In this document: piece after piece, positions 1-13,236 of the stretch
Position numbering within the stretch: position 1 is the first letter of the stretch
Layout: each line of letters starts with the position of its first letter
Assembly (NCBI GenBank): GCA_022113835.1
Contig: JAILWY010000008.1
Location: 5,014,001-5,078,000 of the forward strand
Direction: 5' to 3'
Length of the DNA: 64,000 bases
From: Atopsyche davidsoni
Taxonomy: Eukaryota; Arthropoda; Insecta; Trichoptera; Hydrobiosidae
Notes under the pieces: generated by a model
Told to the model about the DNA's origin: nothing
Database searches by the model: none
The model's input: only the letters and a program-made list of their open reading frames with translations
Program-made: the position numbers and the translations under genes

Positions 1-619
1 ACGTCACTACCACCATTAAAAAAAGCGTATACCCTGTGAAAATCTCATAAACCGGGGTTAGTAATTTCAGATGATCGAAAAGTGGTAGGTACGCATCGAT
101 AAGCAGTTCCCGCTTAAAATTATTTTCTATAATGTACGAATAAGCCATATCGTGAAAAGAATAAAACGACATCACCAGGGGACACGGTGTGATAACTAAA
201 ATAAATACATTCTGAACAAAATTTCCATTCTTAATGCTTTTCATTAAGATAGTTTTTTCTTCTTCAACAAAGTTATTGGTCAATTCAAAGTCTTCATTCA
301 CTTTTTTTAACAGATCGAGGATAATTTTTATTTTACGCGTATAAATGAGAGAGCAAAAGAGAGCAAGATTAATCAGGTTTATGATAACAAGAATTCGAGC
401 AGCGTCAACCAAATCGTCATTATTGTAGTCATTGTATAATGTTCGGATTAAAATAATGTACGAAGAAGAGAATATGATAATAAGCGAACGCAGCCAATGT
501 TTATAAAAAATCCAGAACTCTTCGTTTTCAACTAGGAATACTCCCGAAATAAAACTGCAATATGCGATTGTCTTGTAGTGATCATAAAACGTTAGAAATT
601 CTTTTTTATATTCCCTCAT
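1..619 (-). CDS. Odorant receptor (7tm_6), N-terminal exon, partial at window edge
   Basis: An open frame of about 206 codons starts with ATG at 619 and runs without a stop off the left edge; an in-frame stop lies about 20 codons upstream, and I see no other ATG between. The translation alternates hydrophobic segments with charged loops: MREYKKEFLTFYDHY at the start, then a membrane segment (LIIIFSSSYIILI), a second one near ILVIINLINLALFCSLIY, the short basic cytoplasmic loop TRKIKIILDLLKKVNEDFE, a third membrane segment near VFILVITPCPLVMSFY, and an extracellular loop ending DAYLPLFDHLKLLTPVYEIF. That last motif, a proline/aromatic stretch before TM4 with P-VYEI, is typical of insect odorant receptors. 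Such receptors form cation channels with Orco in olfactory neuron dendrites. It resembles the two receptors further right only in layout, so it is a different subfamily. The C-terminal half is outside the window. A gustatory receptor is the main alternative but fits less well. Confidence 0.8.
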   Translation of the reverse strand, partial: MREYKKEFLTFYDHYKTIAYCSFISGVFLVENEEFWIFYKHWLRSLIIIFSSSYIILIRTLYNDYNNDDLVDAARILVIINLINLALFCSLIYTRKIKIILDLLKKVNEDFELTNNFVEEEKTILMKSIKNGNFVQNVFILVITPCPLVMSFYSFHDMAYSYIIENNFKRELLIDAYLPLFDHLKLLTPVYEIFTGYTLFLMVVVT

Positions 620-2894
620 CTTGAAAAAATCTGATATCTTGATGGACGAAAACCAATTCAGACACGATACAGTGACTACTCAAAATGAAATAATAAATTT
701 TATCGTTGCTCTCCGTATTAATCGCAATTTAAGCTTTTTTTAAAATGAACCTCAGTTGCGTCGGTAAAAATATTAAACAATAAAATATATTTTTTAAAAA
801 TCTGTAAATAGTATTTTTCTTGATAAAATAAAGTCGTTCTGTGGTTTTGGCCATTTTTGTAGTACTTTAGGACATACAATAGGTTTCTTCAAAATCAAAT
901 AATTTTATCAAGAATCAATCATTTCTTTTTTTAAACAACTAATGTTCACACATAATCAAAAATATAGTTTTCATAAATAAACAAGAAAACTAATTAAACT
1001 GAATATAAAGCACGTCAACGCGATTGACTTTTATGTCATGCACTATGAAAATTAATGTCACAGGAAAAAAAAAATTAGTTTATATAATATGTTTCCACGA
1101 GTGACCTTTGGTCCAGAATTATAATCCTAATAAAAAAAATAATCATATGGTTAGTACGACGGTCTTTTAGAGACGGTTGTATTTTTTAAAAATAAAATTA
1201 GAGGGTGTATTTTAATAAGCAATAATTTTTACTACAGTCTTTGCATAATGATAAGTCGCAACTCACTTCATTAAATAATTATAAATGAGAGTATTATGCA
1301 AGACTCCATTGTTATATTAGCTTGCCTATTCTTATTATTGTAAAATTTTTGAACCCAATTTTTGAGTCACTCGTTAAATAAATCTACTTCCGTCAGCCCA
1401 AAGTATTAAAAAATTTACTTCTAAAAAAAGGTGCTGAGCACATTAAACATGTTATTCAAATAAAAAAACCAAACTAGGACTGAAACAAGTAAAAAAATAG
1501 ATGTGTGGAAAATTCTAGGAATCTTCAAGACACGTAACAAAAATAAGGGTAGTATTTTTGTTAATTGAGGTCAATTCAGCTTTTTCAGCATGGTAATAAA
1601 AACAAACAAATATTTCATGGGATGTGAGTTTTATATCCCACATTTATTATTTATTTTTTTAAGATTTTTCTTCGACCTTTCAATTATGCACCATAATTTC
1701 AAAAACAATTTTTAACGTATAAGACGTTTAACAATTCATAAATTTAATTATTAATATTAACCAGCTCAAATAATTTATCACTAATATTTTAAGCAACTCA
1801 AATATGCACAATATTTTATTCCTGAAAAGATCATTTTATTATATATCAAGAAGTTTTTTCGGTGTAGTGTGCAATGACTTTTTATGCAATAAGACATATG
1901 TTTAAATTTCCGCAAATATGATTAAAGAGTAGAACATAAATATAATGAGAGAAGAATTTCTACCTCTTTCATCACTGTGCAATAAATTTACTGTTGCTTT
2001 GAAGAATACTAAACCACATTTAAAATTAAAAGAGTAAAGAATTTTACTAAGAAAATGATGAAAAGGTTAGTAATATTGAAAAAACACCAAATACTTTATG
2101 TCAAAAATATTGAATGTGTAATGTTTAATTTTTGTTATCGTGCTTATTGGTATATATATAATATAAATCTTTTGTAACAATCAAATGTGTATTTATTTTG
2201 AAAATATTTTAATATTAAGTATTATAAATAAATAGGTCACGAGTAATGTACATAAATACAAATATTAAATATACACATTTTATGAAAAAAAAAAAAAAAA
2301 AATTATACCAACAAGCAATGTTATCAGCCTTTCTTGCTTATACCAACTAAGCTAAAGATTTTTGGCATAAATGCAATCAATACAGTACCAGCAAGTAGCC
2401 ATGGGGCAGCTGATTGCTTTCCCATGATCCGCCCCTAACAGTAATATCTTGGTTAAGTAAACAACATTTGGGGGTAGAGGGCAATCTATTTGGACAGAGT
2501 TGATTCCGACGCGAGGAGTTTTCGCAGGCTGCGTGCTGCGAATGGAAAAAAGTCTTTATATTTTCCAAACCCTAATTTAGATACCCTTAAAAATACACAT
2601 AAGCAAATAATTATACGATTTTCAGGTAATCGATTCACACATTTAACGTTAAAAAAAACCATTGATTTTTTTAGTATTTTGGTAGGTTCGAATGTGAGGC
2701 CCTAAAGTTATCATAGTCTTGTGCTCTTTTCCAATTGAACTACAGTGCTGCTGTGGCTGAGTGAGAATTTGCAGCTGGAGAACCGATTATCTAAATTTTC
2801 ATATAAATAGATGATAACTGAAGATGCAAACTTATATTCTGTCAGTGAGTATAATTAATTGATCCACAGGGCGTAAGCTAAATTTTGCCAATCA

Positions 2895-2945
<51 letters not shown>

Positions 2946-3190
2946 CACATTCAAGCCCACACATTTGCAGTAAAGTGATATTATTAGTAAAATTAGAATT
3001 GTGGTCTGGATATTTTCGAAATAATTTAATTGTTTTGTCACTTTGAAATACAGTAAATGAAGGTTTAACAGTTATAAATGTTTCCTTGTAATTGAATGAT
3101 AAAAGTACTATTTTGATTTCACGGAAACATTGGAGCTAAAATATAGTATGAATTAATAGTCAGTTTTCTATATGCATAATTAATTCACTC
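620..3190. other. Intergenic, AT-rich
   Basis: No coding sequence can be supported. The stretch is mostly A/T with homopolymer runs. A somewhat GC-richer patch lies at about 2400-2560, and a TA microsatellite at 2898-2939. Confidence 0.6.
2898..2939. repeat. (TA)n microsatellite
   Basis: Uninterrupted TA dinucleotide repeat of about 21 units, followed by a short ACATACACA tract. Confidence 0.95.
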
Positions 3191-3240
3191 TCACTCGCCG
3201 GTTTTTTCGAAATTTTTATATATACCATTGGAACAATAAA

Positions 3241-3567
3241 TCAGCAAATCGTGCTTATCTGTCGCGAAAAATAGGTGAAAATTATGCAAATTAATGCTCT
3301 CCTGAAAAAAGGAAACGAATTTTGCAAATCTTGCATAACTCGGGCAAATTGCGCACAGCAAATTTGATTGCATTCCTCCCGAATTTTCTTATTTTGTTTT
3401 TCCAATAAAATCACATCATCATAATAAACAGAAAACGTGACTAAAAATACAGGCGGCGGATATTCGTCCATAAACAAGGCGAAGTGCAAAATAACTTGTA
3501 AAAAATGGACAAATATATAAAAAAAGGAAAAAATATCAGCGTATATTTCTAGCAATCTTCTTATCAT
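3241..3567 (-). other. Unassigned open frame, possible chemoreceptor relic
   Basis: A 108-codon frame on the same strand as the receptors. It encodes a hydrophobic start (IFSFFYIFVHFLQVILHFAL), then DEYPPPVFLVTFSVYY and a charged stretch (LLEKQNKKIREECNQ). A membrane segment followed by a YY pair and a charged loop recalls gustatory receptors, but no family signature is secure. An overlapping frame at 3191-3373 continues with INLHNFHLFFATDKHDLL, so a frameshifted relic is possible. There is no clear start context or splice site, and AT-rich DNA gives open frames of this size by chance. I do not assign a function. Confidence 0.15.
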
Positions 3568-6500
3568 TCGGGGTAAGTTTACATTCTTATATCTGAAGAA
3601 TTTATTTTATTTTTTATATATTTTGAATAAACGTTTGTTCTTTATATTTAATATAGATGAATTTACAAATAATATATATTATATGATAAATATACTTAAT
3701 TCATAAAGTTTTATATATTGACATACATAAATATTTCAACTCTTAAATTAGTCACTCATAAGAATATTTGTCGATTATTAATATTTTAATTTATTGATTA
3801 AAAACATATCTGAAACCATTTGATTTATTATATATATATATTTATTATTATGTTATCTGCCGTGACCCATGATTTATTTTTATGCATATTACATTTTATC
3901 TTAAATTAACCTTATTGAAGTTAGAAAAAGCATTTAAGTAAAAATGCTGGGTTATATTCACCAAGATATTTTGTAAGATTAAAACTATAGTTTTCTTTGG
4001 CTACTGTGAGACGTAGTTTCGTTAATGATACCCCAAGACTGAAACACTGAAAATATTACTCTGAAAAAGGCTTTTGTGGCATTCAATAAACGAAGAAACT
4101 AAAGGAATATACAGTGTGCTCTCAAAGTACGCCAGCCCATTAGTGAACCATAGTCTAAAGAAAGAACTCGATATACATGGTGAAATTTTTATGGTTCGGA
4201 TTTTAATGAGATAAAACAAAAGCGCATGTTTTGAACAATATTTATTTCATGAAGCCTACCAAATGGCACCAATAAACAATCATGCATATATATTATAATT
4301 ATATTTAAAAAAAAATTGATACTCGTAGTTAAAAGAATAATCCATTAATAAATACAAAAACAATTTATTTGTAAAATTTCATATTAGATGACTCTCAAAT
4401 TTGTATATAAATTAAAAGGAAAAAACTTGTGTGTGTTAAAAATATTTTTTAATAAATCTCATAAAAAACTTGTAGTAGAAAGTATTTAAACAAAACTTTT
4501 ATATTTATTTGATGTACTGAACAAAAATACGTATATTTATAAATAAACCAAAGCGGATATTGTGGCTTATAAAACAATGTTTTATATTTGCTGAGTATAA
4601 AACGTATTAGTTTTTTTAAAGATATAAATCATTACAAATTAAGCTGCTTCCTTATAACTGTTGTACGCACAATTTTTTTGTTCAATTTAAAAAAAAACAT
4701 AGAAATCTTTTAGCCAGTCTAAATTACTTTAAGCTATATTGCTAACGGACAGTCCAGCCCAAGATATTTTCAGCCCTTCAGAGGTCATTCCCGGGTGTAT
4801 CCACGGACCTGTTATTTTTTATTAGGGGTATCAAAGAACAGCTTATTTTGGAACTGTTACTAGACGAGATGTTCCAGTACTTTGGTATTATGATAAGTAC
4901 TTGAGCGAAAAAGGTAGTACTAGAGAAGATTTAGAGTCTTTTTTAAAAGCAGAATATAAGCTTCAGATATAGTACTATGATGTTCACACTAATAGTATAA
5001 GGTAAAAGTGAAAGATATATTTAATATAAATTCAAAAATAGTAAAAATGAAAAAGTGAGATTTATTTCTTATCTGTAAAAACAAAAAATAAAATTAATTT
5101 GTAGAATACAATAAGTTATTATGATAAAAAATAGCTGTAAAACATGACTTTAGGCTATGTTTTGATACTTATAATATATTCTTGATCATTATTAGAGATT
5201 ATCACAAATCTAATGAAATATAAATCTTTTGTAAAAATAATTTTTTTTGTTGTAAATATATAAATAAGTTTTGATACAATATTTCATATATATGTTTTTG
5301 ATTTTTATTTAATAAGTAGATCCAATCAATATACTAAGAAAACCTCATTGACATTTTCTTGGAATTAAGTCTCGCAATGATTACATTGGAAGTTTCTTTT
5401 TCACAGGTTAAGACCATTTATTACTTTGTAAATATTATCAAATTGAATAATATATTACCTGAATCTTTAGATACCTTGTACACCTTGAAAGATTGATTGA
5501 TTTTCGTACTACCAAATATTCGTAATTATCCTTAACTCCTTCATTTTTATAAGCTTTCAACTCAAAAGTATTCGTATTAGATAGATGCTGTAATTATAAA
5601 AAGAATAGGATTGTGGTTTTTTTCAATATAAATGGAAATATAAGGATAAAATGTAGTTTTCGCTTTTTGATTAAAAGGCTTACGTGATTTTACATGAATA
5701 ATTATTATAAATCTGACAATATATTCAACCTTACATAGAATAGGTTAAAATATTTACAATTTAAAAATAATATAACCGAAAATAATGGCGAGTTAGATGC
5801 AGAAAAGATTCTAACAATTATATTTTATTTATTAACCATTTTTATAAATATACTATATTTGTTATCAGGAAAATTGATTGTACACAAATATGTAAGTATT
5901 GCTGCAGGTTTTTTTTATTAGAATATAAGTTTGTTTCCTAATTAAACTATATAACAGTAATATCTCATGGCAAATAATTGTTATTTTACCGCTTTAAGTG
6001 ATAACAGTTTTTATAGGTTTTTTAGTCGACAAAAAAAATTATTACAGAAGTTTGTTTTCAAAAATATATTTCTCTCTTATACTCACTCTAGTAAAGCGTG
6101 AAAGCCTTCCTAGTAAAAAATATCGTGATTCCCTAGCCATTCGGATAAATTTAATTATTTTTTTTTGTTCATTTGATCAATTTTTTTAAATACCTTATTC
6201 TCAAATGATGGGGTAAAAATATCATTTTAAAGCCCCCCGTGCCGGAAGACTTGTTTTTATTGAAGTCAATTTTTCGGCAATAATCAGAACCTACCACCCC
6301 CGCTTCCGCCTCCGGTGGGGATTTTCAATCAACTTGTTATTCCTATAAGTCGGCTTTCAATCGAATTACGCACAATCGGAGAGAGGAACTCACAGAACTT
6401 CAATTGGTTGCCTTAGAAAATTGATGTATTTTCGGTATATATTGAATCTGCAATGAGAAGATATAAAAAAAAAAAAAACATTAAGGTAGTCGGGAATTCA

Positions 6501-7080
6501 ATGAACAAAGACACGTTTGATGTTATTTGTTCCACAATCTTTATTTGTGAATAGTTACCTAGATATATACTTAAATTTAGAGAAAATAAATAAAACAACT
6601 ACAATTTCTTATTTGAATAAATAAAGTCAATGTTTAAAAATACTTCTGGTTCAACAATTATTCAAGTAAATCATTGGTTATTATGTTTTGACTGTTTCAT
6701 GGGATAAATAAAGGTATTAATTAAAAAACCAAAAAAAATTGTAAAAAATAATAAGAAAGATGTATATGTTTGAAAGATAAACTCCTTACTTTATTTATTT
6801 AAATTAGTAACACACGTGAAATAAAACTTCATTACTGAGATGATAACATTGGAAAATATTTTTTTCCATTATTTGCAACATTGAATTCTTCTTGAAAAAT
6901 ATAATATATTGACTTGAATAATTATGATCTGTATTTTAGAAAAAGCAAATAGTTTATTTTAGAAATGTGCCATGATATAGCATATTAAAAAAAATTGCTA
7001 TATCATTATAAAGATTTTAAAAATAATATCCTGATGGGACTAAAATCGCTTCACTTGTTACTTTGTTCAAAAAGTCCAGT
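3568..7080. other. Intergenic, AT-rich
   Basis: No gene seen. Mostly A/T with short GC-richer patches at about 4740-4815 and 6225-6390; the second contains CCACCCCCGCTTCCGCCTCC and has no coding character. Confidence 0.55.
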
Positions 7081-7357
7081 GCTTGCAAATCACTAAATAT
7101 TGGTTGGCCTGGGCACATTGGTTCATATGTAGAGTATGATTGTTAAATTTTTTCGATAAACGGAAGTGATTCGTTAGTACAAGGGTTAGTACACCGGCCA
7201 TGTAAGCCAGGGGATGTGGGTTCAAATCCCACACAAACCACGATGATAATCTTCTGAGAGTTTCTTTAATCATCATATTAGTAATAATATAATAAACCCG
7301 CAATGGGTAATAAACACGCATCTGATTGACGTCAAATCCTAAAAATAGACATACAAC
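7081..7357 (+). mobile_element. tRNA-derived SINE, full-length-like copy
   Basis: The core at about 7180-7242 is tRNA-like: an A-box-like AGTACAAGGGTTAGTAC, an anticodon arm with loop CATGTAA, and a T arm GTGGG-TTCAAAT-CCCAC (near-perfect B box) followed by an ACAAACCA end. Downstream comes a non-tRNA tail (CGATGATAATCTTCTGAGAG, ATTAGTAATAATATAATAAA, CATCTGATTGACGTCAAATC). The same sequence recurs inverted at 26542-26777, and its T-arm plus CGATGAT junction recurs at 18971 and 30074, so this is a dispersed family and not a functional tRNA gene. It would be copied by polymerase III transcription and a partner LINE. Confidence 0.7.
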
Positions 7358-8022
7358 CAAAGGTATTGAATATTGCTTACATCATATGCTCTAAAATCAT
7401 ATTGTAGTTGTAATATAGTATAATTACGGGGAATTCTATTGCTAACGCAATTGCATTTAGCTATATTCACATTTGCTAAGTGGAAGTGTTTCAGGCAGAA
7501 GGAAGGGGGAGGGGGTGCATCTGAATTTCAGATTTCCGTTCCCCCACATATTTGTCGAGCGCTTCAAAGCCTCGGAAGGTTTCACGGCGCGGAAGTCTTA
7601 CATTACCGGGTGCATGGTTTGAAGTAACCCCCCATTGTATGTTTGTATTCCAACTTGCTTATGTTTGCCCACCTGGCGAATTCGTTGAGAAATTGTGAAT
7701 GTGACTTGAAAAATTTCACATTCTCATATCACGCTTAACATTAGTTCAGCAAACTGATTGATACTGAGTCATACAATATAATTCATGTAAAAGTAAAAAT
7801 AAGTCATGTATTGTATTTAGCTTCAGTATTATATTTAAAAAAATAATAATTGATGACCAAGCAATGAATAAATATACAAAACCTCTTTAATTGTACTAAA
7901 AATTGATTATAACAATATTTCGATCACTGATGTATATGCTGATGTTTAACTCATGTGCAATGATATAAATATAAAATTGGTGTGTCAAGAGATATAGTAT
8001 ATTTTTTCAATGTTATATAAAA

Positions 8023-8141
8023 TAGAAAGAACCGGAGACCCACTTCACTATTCTTCCTGAAAAAATTCATGAACAGGTTCAGATATATATTCAGTGTGAA
8101 GGTTACTTGTTTGTGGAAAGGTAGCTAAAAAAGAAGATAAA
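8023..8141 (+). mobile_element. Decayed non-LTR retrotransposon 3' end
   Basis: This stretch aligns by eye with 52000-52121 in two blocks: a TAGAAAGAACCGGAGACCC-like block and a CAGTGTGAAGG...AAGAAGATAA block. In the better copies the second block encodes a frame ending SEIVANLF-stop, like the MIANL-type C-termini of RTE-like retrotransposons. This copy is the most diverged, so its assignment rests on similarity to the others. Confidence 0.35.
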
Positions 8142-8292
8142 ATGTATCAAAAAAATATTTTCAATTAAATTTAAAATTGTACTGCTCATTACGCAAAAGC
8201 ACCAATTGCTTTTTATGTATTAAGTTCCACTGAATTTTCATTTACCTACAGAATTCGCAAAGAAATTACGAAGAGGTTAAACTTTAAAAAAT

Positions 8293-8311
8293 GCTCGAGC
8301 TACACTCGAGC
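8293..8311. repeat. Short inverted repeat
   Basis: GCTCGAG and CTCGAGC flank a 5-base loop inside a CpG-richer patch. It could form a short hairpin. No terminator-like or RNA-gene context is seen. Confidence 0.5.
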
Positions 8312-11300
8312 GTTATTGGTCCTCTCCGTGCTTCGAAGGGACAAACTGGGACGTTGAAAAATGGCAGAGTTGTACAAAGTAATTAAGTCGGACTGTGCGC
8401 CGCTAAGTAGAAGAGAGAAGGTTGGGTTAGGTTAAAGTGAAGGCTGTATATTAAAAACAAATTTAAAAGTTTTTAACTCGGCCATCGCGCCGGAGGTAAA
8501 TTACTCGGATCTCCGGGCCAAGATTCCATGAAATTCGACGCTCCAAATTCACGGAACGCGTTTTACCTCATTGCCTGGAAATTAATGTAAGTTAAGTATA
8601 AACTTATTTTAATTTTATTTAAAATTAATGATTAGAGATGTTTCCAATCATTGTTTTCGTAAGTATAAAACTTGCACTAAGTATATACAAAAATATTTTA
8701 AAATATACAACGTAAAATGGCACTGCAAACAGTAAATAACAATGCTTTACTTAAACAGACAAGGAATAAAATATGAAGCACGTTAAATATATTAATTAAT
8801 TTTGGCAGCTATTGTTATAAGATATTATTCTATTGCTTTGAGTTTTCAGACGTTTCAGTGATTTCTGTAATTGAAAAATCCCCGTTTCAGTACTAGAACC
8901 GAAACTCGGAAAGACTCGAATCTAACGCAGTATGTATGATCTGTAATTTTTAAATGATTTAATAAAGTGCGTAGAGGTGTGTGTAAAATTCAGTTCATAG
9001 TCATTGAATTGCGGTCAGTGAATTGCGGGCGGTGTGGCTCGAAGGATTCTTCAGGGGGATGTAATTCCCGAGCGTGAAAACGAAAACTGCCCTTCTTCTA
9101 AATGTTAAGTCCTTTAGAATGCGGACATTTCACGAAATAAGAATGCTATCTCTTAAATTCCTTTATTAACTCTAACAGGAACATTTTTTTAAATATAAAA
9201 AATAGTATTTTTTGATGTATATCAATAAAAAAAGTCATTCTAGTCATTGATTAACAAAAACTTTACCTGGTTTAGAAACGCTAAAAACTCTCGAAGTACT
9301 TATTTTGATGTATATTGAATACTGCTGTAATAATTTACTTTAAAATCAGTATTTATTGCTCAGAATATTTAAGATCTGATGTTTTACACACACGTAAAAA
9401 AAATTGACCCGATGTCTCGTATAGAGATTGAAATTTATTTGGAACATATTCAAGAAGACCATAATTATAAAATTTAGTTTTGGCTGTAATTTACCCAAGT
9501 AAGTATAAATAATGTACCAAGCTCGTAAATTCACATTGATTTGTCCTTGTAATAGAAGTATTTGTCTTTTAAATGAAAAAAAAAACGAAGTGTGCCCTCG
9601 TTGTGTGTCCTTGGGAAAAAAATAATTAAATTAATACAAGTGAAACCAAAAAATACACGGAATACTAGAACGATCACTTAACCGTCGAGCAATAAATCTT
9701 CTTCGAAGGCGATTTTTACCTAGATCTCTATAGATCGGTGAAAAATATATTTAGTATTTCTTCTTTTCTTCTCCGTTGACTTAATTTGAAAATGAATTAA
9801 AGGCACGAAGATTTCGGAGAGTTGTCGGCTGATTGTATGAAGATAAATGATTTCACTTAGGTGAGATTGTATTGGGAGGGGGCGACGCAATATGCTAGGA
9901 AATAAACGGAAATATGGCCGAAAGAATCGGTCTGATCTTAATTCCGAGTATGTTGCCGCAGTTGTATTTTTTCATCTATGTTTCATTTATACCTTGTTAG
10001 CAAGTAACAAATAATTTTTTTCACTGTTTTCATCACAAACACTCCATTTGTTTGCAATTTCTACATCAAAGATCTCTTCACAGAAGAATACTGTTATTAA
10101 CATCTGGCCTCTGATCGTCATTACTCTTTGTACTTAAGAGTTGTTCAATACGTTAAATCTGTAACAATAAGACATCAGTTAATAGATTTGCGTGCTGATA
10201 GAGTATTTTTTGGTGGTAATGGTAAATTATAACAAGCATAGTTTGGAGTATATTTATAAGATTTTAAAAAAGTGTTAATTAGAGACTATTTATGAGAAGT
10301 ATTGTCTTAAATGAACATAATCTTATGGAGATATTTATAAAATATTATCGTATTCATTAAAAAATAATTGAGATTAAAAAAATATTTGTAAAGTGACTTG
10401 AAGTACAGAGTTACACAAATCACACAAACGTTAAAAAAATAGACATATAAAACGTCTTTGAATAAAAAAAAAAATAAAAAAAATCCTTGGCTAATGACAC
10501 CATGCATTCTGAAATATCATAAAAAGTGTAAGTACTATGCAATAATGGATGTAACCGAGGTTTTGTATAAGTACTATAATCTAGAGTCGTCTTTTCAACC
10601 CTCAACTTTTCGGTCTACCGAAACAACCCCCCGAGAGACCGGTAGTTGTGCTGAGAGCAGTATTATATATGAAACTATTTCCGGCAGCCGGAAGCTCTGG
10701 GCGTCTTCTTGTTCTTTTCCGTCAAGATCCCATCCTTGGGAGACTGGAGAGCTTACTTGCCGGAAGTTATGAATCTCTCTGTTATTTAGGACGTTGGAGT
10801 AAGACAGTTAGATTGGATGACCATCATTGAGCATAGCATTGGTAAGCAATTTTCAAATTTCCTAATGTAAGCAATTTACAAAGTTTCCGAGTATATCAGG
10901 ATTTTTTTTATACAAAAAAAACAATTAAGAATTGTTAAAAAAAATAATAAATCCTAGAAATAGAAATGATAACCTAATTTTGTTTTTGGCCAAAAACCGA
11001 AAGGCCAGAAATAAATAAGGTTTTGTAAAACTTTTTTTTTTAGAAACGTTAGAGAAGAAAAAACATATTAAATTATAAGAGACCAAACATATTTTTAATA
11101 TTTCCATATGTAATTACATATGAATATATTAAAACTATTTTTGCTTTATGATAATTTCGTTGAATTATTTGAGGGGCTGAAAAAATTATAAAAACAATCT
11201 GTTTACGCGAGTATGTTTTTTAATGCTTTAATAGTAAGCTAAAAAGTATTTTTTAAATATATTTATGTTAAGTTTTTTTGCTTATTGTGTAATAAGGTCA

Positions 11301-13236
11301 TACATATTAATTTGAAATATGAGTTTGTTTTAAATATTAATTTTTTTGAAGCGAGACTATATAACCGACAATCACTCAATAAACTGAACCATCCATTTTT
11401 TAAACATTAAATGACTGATTTATCATCATATACAGGGCGCTTTAAACGTTACACCATGTCTATGCATAAATAAAGTAAATTCATACTTTTTTCTTAGAAC
11501 TGATGCTCCGCGTATATATTTCACATGGTCACTTTTTTCATCGCGTATATAAGTAAAACCAAACAGTTTTTAATAAATCATTTCAGTGTGACGTATCTGC
11601 GGCTCGGTATCGACAGAAGATAGGCCGCGTAATAGAGGGTGGTATCCTGGTACACCATAATCTTCATTATTCCAGCCAGGCTTTGAGAGATCTAAGACCG
11701 GGCATTAATCACTGGAGAGATAAAATTAACAAGCCACTTTTTCTCCCTCTCTTTTAGTATTTTTTTTGTCCATTAAAGGATTTTTTTGGGTGGGTTATTT
11801 AAAAAAAAAATTTAGCTATCAGTTATTTTTAGTCGTGTTATTAACATTTTAAATTATATGATATTTATACGAAGTGCCCGTATAAAATAATATGGAACAT
11901 AAGATAAACACATATAAACAAAAACGGATTTCTTTTCTGGATTTCCTTAGATCTAAATTATGATAAGGATTTATAAGGCTCGTATCTAGCGTCATATATA
12001 ATTTTCAGATTTCCGTCTTTTTTGTGACAATCTCATCTTTGAGGGTCTACCTTTTTAAGGGCGTACTGCTCGAAATTAACTTAACACAATTCGTTACTCG
12101 CACATTATTATGAAGATATATAAAAAAGGCTATTGAATCGGTCAATGGATATATTATTTCTGATAATATTGTGTGTGTTATATGAAAATTATATTTGTTT
12201 CTAAATTGTACAGTATATTGAGATTAAACATAATATAATTTGCAACATGCTTACTGATAGATGGCTATCTAAAAAAAACTATTTTATTAGGTCAGTGGCT
12301 GTTTAATGCCTGTTAATATTGCTTATGCTGTATGGAAATTGATTTTTTTCAACTATTGTTATTGACGAGATAAGATATTTATAATTTAATTATTTGCGTG
12401 ACGTTTTTCTTAACAGTAAACCGTTTTCTAAAATAATCTTAATTTTACCAATTGAAAAATTTTACATTTTTTTTTGTTTCGTATGAGAAAAAAAACAGTT
12501 TATACCTTATTAAGTTAAAATGTATAACTTAAGTCTTATAAGCAAATTCAATATATCAAATGTGAACTGTTCAAGATTGAATGGAAAAATAACAATTATT
12601 TGATTCATTCACAGTCTATTTGCTTGTCTGGACCGCACCCTTTTGACATTTTTTTAATTTTTCATTGCTACTTACAACTGATATGAAGCCAATAGTGTCT
12701 TTATATTTAAGGTGTTTTTAATTTTTAAAATCTATTAACAATCGATGAATTTCGGTCGGTTAGTTGCAGACATCTCGTTGGTTCTTCGCGGTCAATTTAT
12801 TGACAGATAAGCTTATCGGAATAGAAAAATTCACCATCCATTCTAAGTAAACACACGTTTGTTAGAGCAAACCTATTATTTTTTATAGGATTATTTTTAC
12901 ACTTGACAATAAGTAACTTTCTTCTATATAGAGATCGCTTTTCTTATAATGCCTTTTTTTAACGAAATATTGTATTTATTTGTTCTTTTTTATAGATATC
13001 TTATAATATTATTTGTGACCTCTAAAAAAATAGATATTTGTGTATAATAAATTTCATATATGTGGAGTATACATACATATTAAATTGTATCCGAATTAGT
13101 ATTAACATTAAAAAAATATATATGTATCATTTAATTAATTTTTTTTATAATTCATCGTAGTACTATTAACTATTTTGTATTTTTTTTCTTTTTTCAGATA
13201 ATTCGTTGCAGTGTATTGAAGCTATTATGTTGACGT

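Larger units (their letters stand above)
7358..13236. other. Intergenic between receptor genes, with GC/CpG-rich patches
   Basis: No protein gene supported. GC- and CpG-richer patches stand out of the AT-rich background at about 7495-7635, 8280-8590, 8990-9120, 9660-9960, 10590-10830 and 11580-11750. The patch at 10458-10830 holds two overlapping open frames of 60-104 codons, but neither shows a known domain. A retrotransposon tail sits at 8023-8141. The rest is A/T-rich without recognisable structure. Confidence 0.5.

Noticed and set aside
7180..7242. Functional tRNA gene
   Set aside because: The T arm is good, but the anticodon and acceptor stems are imperfect and the sequence is embedded in a repeated SINE with copies at three other places.
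7067..7360. 97-codon minus frame
   Set aside because: It is the complement of a tRNA-derived SINE.
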